From Bacteroidota bacterium (GTDB lineage Bacteria > Bacteroidota > Ignavibacteria > Ignavibacteriales > Ignavibacteriaceae): a DNA stretch of 64,000 nt. Position 1 is the stretch's first letter. Each line of letters opens with the position of its first letter. The notes beneath the pieces were generated by a model. That model was not told the DNA's origin, did not search any database, and saw only the letters and a program-made list of their open reading frames with translations. The position numbers and the translations under genes were made by a program. This document shows positions 63,054 through 64,000 of the stretch, one piece after another. The stretch is from contig JAKAGV010000001.1 in assembly GCA_021815405.1 (NCBI GenBank), positions 248,001-312,000 on the forward strand, in the 5' to 3' direction.

Positions 63054-64000
63054 ATGAAAAAAATATTTTATTTGTTTGTTGGTATTTTACTGTTGAGCAC
63101 GTTTAATGCATTTGCTCAAGGTACAACAATGTCCCTTGGAACAGTAACTGCAGCAGCGGGAGATACAGTACTCGTGCCAATAAATGTTTCGAATTTTAAT
63201 AATGTTGGTGCTATATCGTTAAAGATCTCATATAATAGTGCGTCGCTTACATATGTTGGAGTAGTAAATGCGCCTACAGGAGTTAATTTTACAGATAACG
63301 CAAGTGGAGGTGTGGTTACACTCGGGTGGTTTGATGCTACAGCTTCTTCTCCAGTAAATATTTCAAACGGGAAATTAGTTGATTTAAAATTTGTTTTCAG
63401 CGGAACGACAAGCAATCTAACTTTTAATACTTCTCAATGTGATATTGCAAATGAAACTGCCACATCACTTTCAGTTACTTATACAAATGGTGCGGTAAAT
63501 TCAAGTTCATCAACAAGTCTTTCTATACCAAATGTTACCGCTACACCTGGAAGTAATATTTCCGTTGCGGTTCAATCTCAGCATTTTAATAATGTCGGGG
63601 CTGTATCATTAAAAATCTCTTATGATACTACAAGTTTAGTTTTCTTAGGCATTGCAAATACAATTAATAGTGCTAACTTTACATCGAGTGCCAGCAATGG
63701 AATAATTTCATTAGGTTGGTTTGATGCAACAGGTACTCATCCGATATCGGTTGATACTCTTGCTAAGCTATTAGATTTACAATTTAAATTCAAAGGCGGT
63801 ACAAGCTCATTGTCATTTAATACCGCTCAATGTGATATTTCAAATTCTACAGGGGTTTCTCTAACAAACGTAAATTATGGAAATGGACAAGTATCTGCTA
63901 CGGCAGGAACAACTCCTTCGCTAAAGCTGGGAACTGTTACCGGTCAAGCAAATGTAAGTGTTCCATTAACTGTTCAATCTTTTAATAATGTCGGAGCGAT
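63054..64000 (+). CDS. Secreted protein of tandem cohesin-like repeats (3' end outside window)
   Basis: From ATG 63054 the frame is open to the window end (315 codons). A signal peptide (KIFYLFVGILLLSTFNAFAQ) is followed by two complete cohesin-like repeats and the start of a third. FNNVGAISLKISY, GWFDAT and CDI-type strands recur, spaced 130 then 132 residues (F at 63195, 63585, 63981). Cohesins bind dockerins. The neighbour upstream has both dockerin-like and cohesin-like parts, so this may be a scaffold protein, but binding is inferred. The C-terminus, and any T9SS domain, are not visible. Confidence 0.8.
   Translation, partial: MKKIFYLFVGILLLSTFNAFAQGTTMSLGTVTAAAGDTVLVPINVSNFNNVGAISLKISYNSASLTYVGVVNAPTGVNFTDNASGGVVTLGWFDATASSPVNISNGKLVDLKFVFSGTTSNLTFNTSQCDIANETATSLSVTYTNGAVNSSSSTSLSIPNVTATPGSNISVAVQSQHFNNVGAVSLKISYDTTSLVFLGIANTINSANFTSSASNGIISLGWFDATGTHPISVDTLAKLLDLQFKFKGGTSSLSFNTAQCDISNSTGVSLTNVNYGNGQVSATAGTTPSLKLGTVTGQANVSVPLTVQSFNNVGA

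Overview
The window reads as a chromosomal segment from a low-GC member of the Ignavibacteria / Bacteroidota-Chlorobiota group. The evidence is two secreted proteins ending in a type IX secretion (T9SS) C-terminal domain with the NYPNPFNP motif, a GWxTD-domain protein, a long-tailed ribosomal protein S16, an atpZ-led F-type ATP synthase operon without atpD and atpC, and a Bacteroidota-like TAnnTTTG promoter element. No tRNA, rRNA, CRISPR array, transposase or integrase was recognised.

Layout. (1) 1-966: the 3' part of a T9SS-sorted secreted protein. (2) 1.1-15 kb: a surface-polysaccharide cluster with chain-length regulator, polymerase, flippase, several glycosyltransferases, a formyltransferase overlapping a polysaccharide deacetylase, an initiating phosphoglycosyltransferase, a polyprenol-phosphate mannose synthase, and a glycosyltransferase fused to a phosphoglycosyltransferase-like part without its catalytic core. 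A frameshifted nucleotidyltransferase and its small partner sit inside. (3) 15-20 kb: accA, hicBA, a thioesterase, nadC, a second flippase and dut. (4) 20-32 kb: an accessory locus around the intact replicative polymerase gene dnaE. It holds a 5' dnaE fragment with its duplicated upstream region, a 3' dnaE fragment, two copies of a 275-bp flank, three copies of a secreted lipoprotein gene (one with a nonsense codon, one intact, one a 3' remnant), a broken beta-barrel gene and several toxin-antitoxin modules. (5) 32-50 kb: housekeeping genes (SDR enoyl reductase, thioredoxin, serA, GWxTD protein, lipid A-type acyltransferase, GT9, tsaC, M23 peptidase, bactofilin, atpZ-I-B-E-F-H-A-G, ffh, rpsP-khpA-rimM-trmD-rplS) and an MqnA-like gene. 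(6) 50.5-55.6 kb, minus strand: a second SerA-type dehydrogenase, hutU, a four-helix-bundle gene flanked by short repeats, a hypothetical gene and an adenosine deaminase. (7) 55.6-64 kb: a 930-bp gene-free stretch, a 2136-residue T9SS surface protein with dockerin-like and cohesin-like parts, and the start of a protein made of tandem cohesin-like repeats that runs off the window.

Two regions stand out. The dnaE locus carries fragments of a second dnaE allele at both sides of the intact gene. Differences in the fragments are largely synonymous, so they come from an allele that was once functional, and this points to recombination or element insertion at dnaE rather than simple decay. The right end pairs a T9SS-sorted dockerin/cohesin protein with a multi-cohesin protein, a possible surface scaffold. 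All functional statements come from reading motifs by eye; no database search was run.
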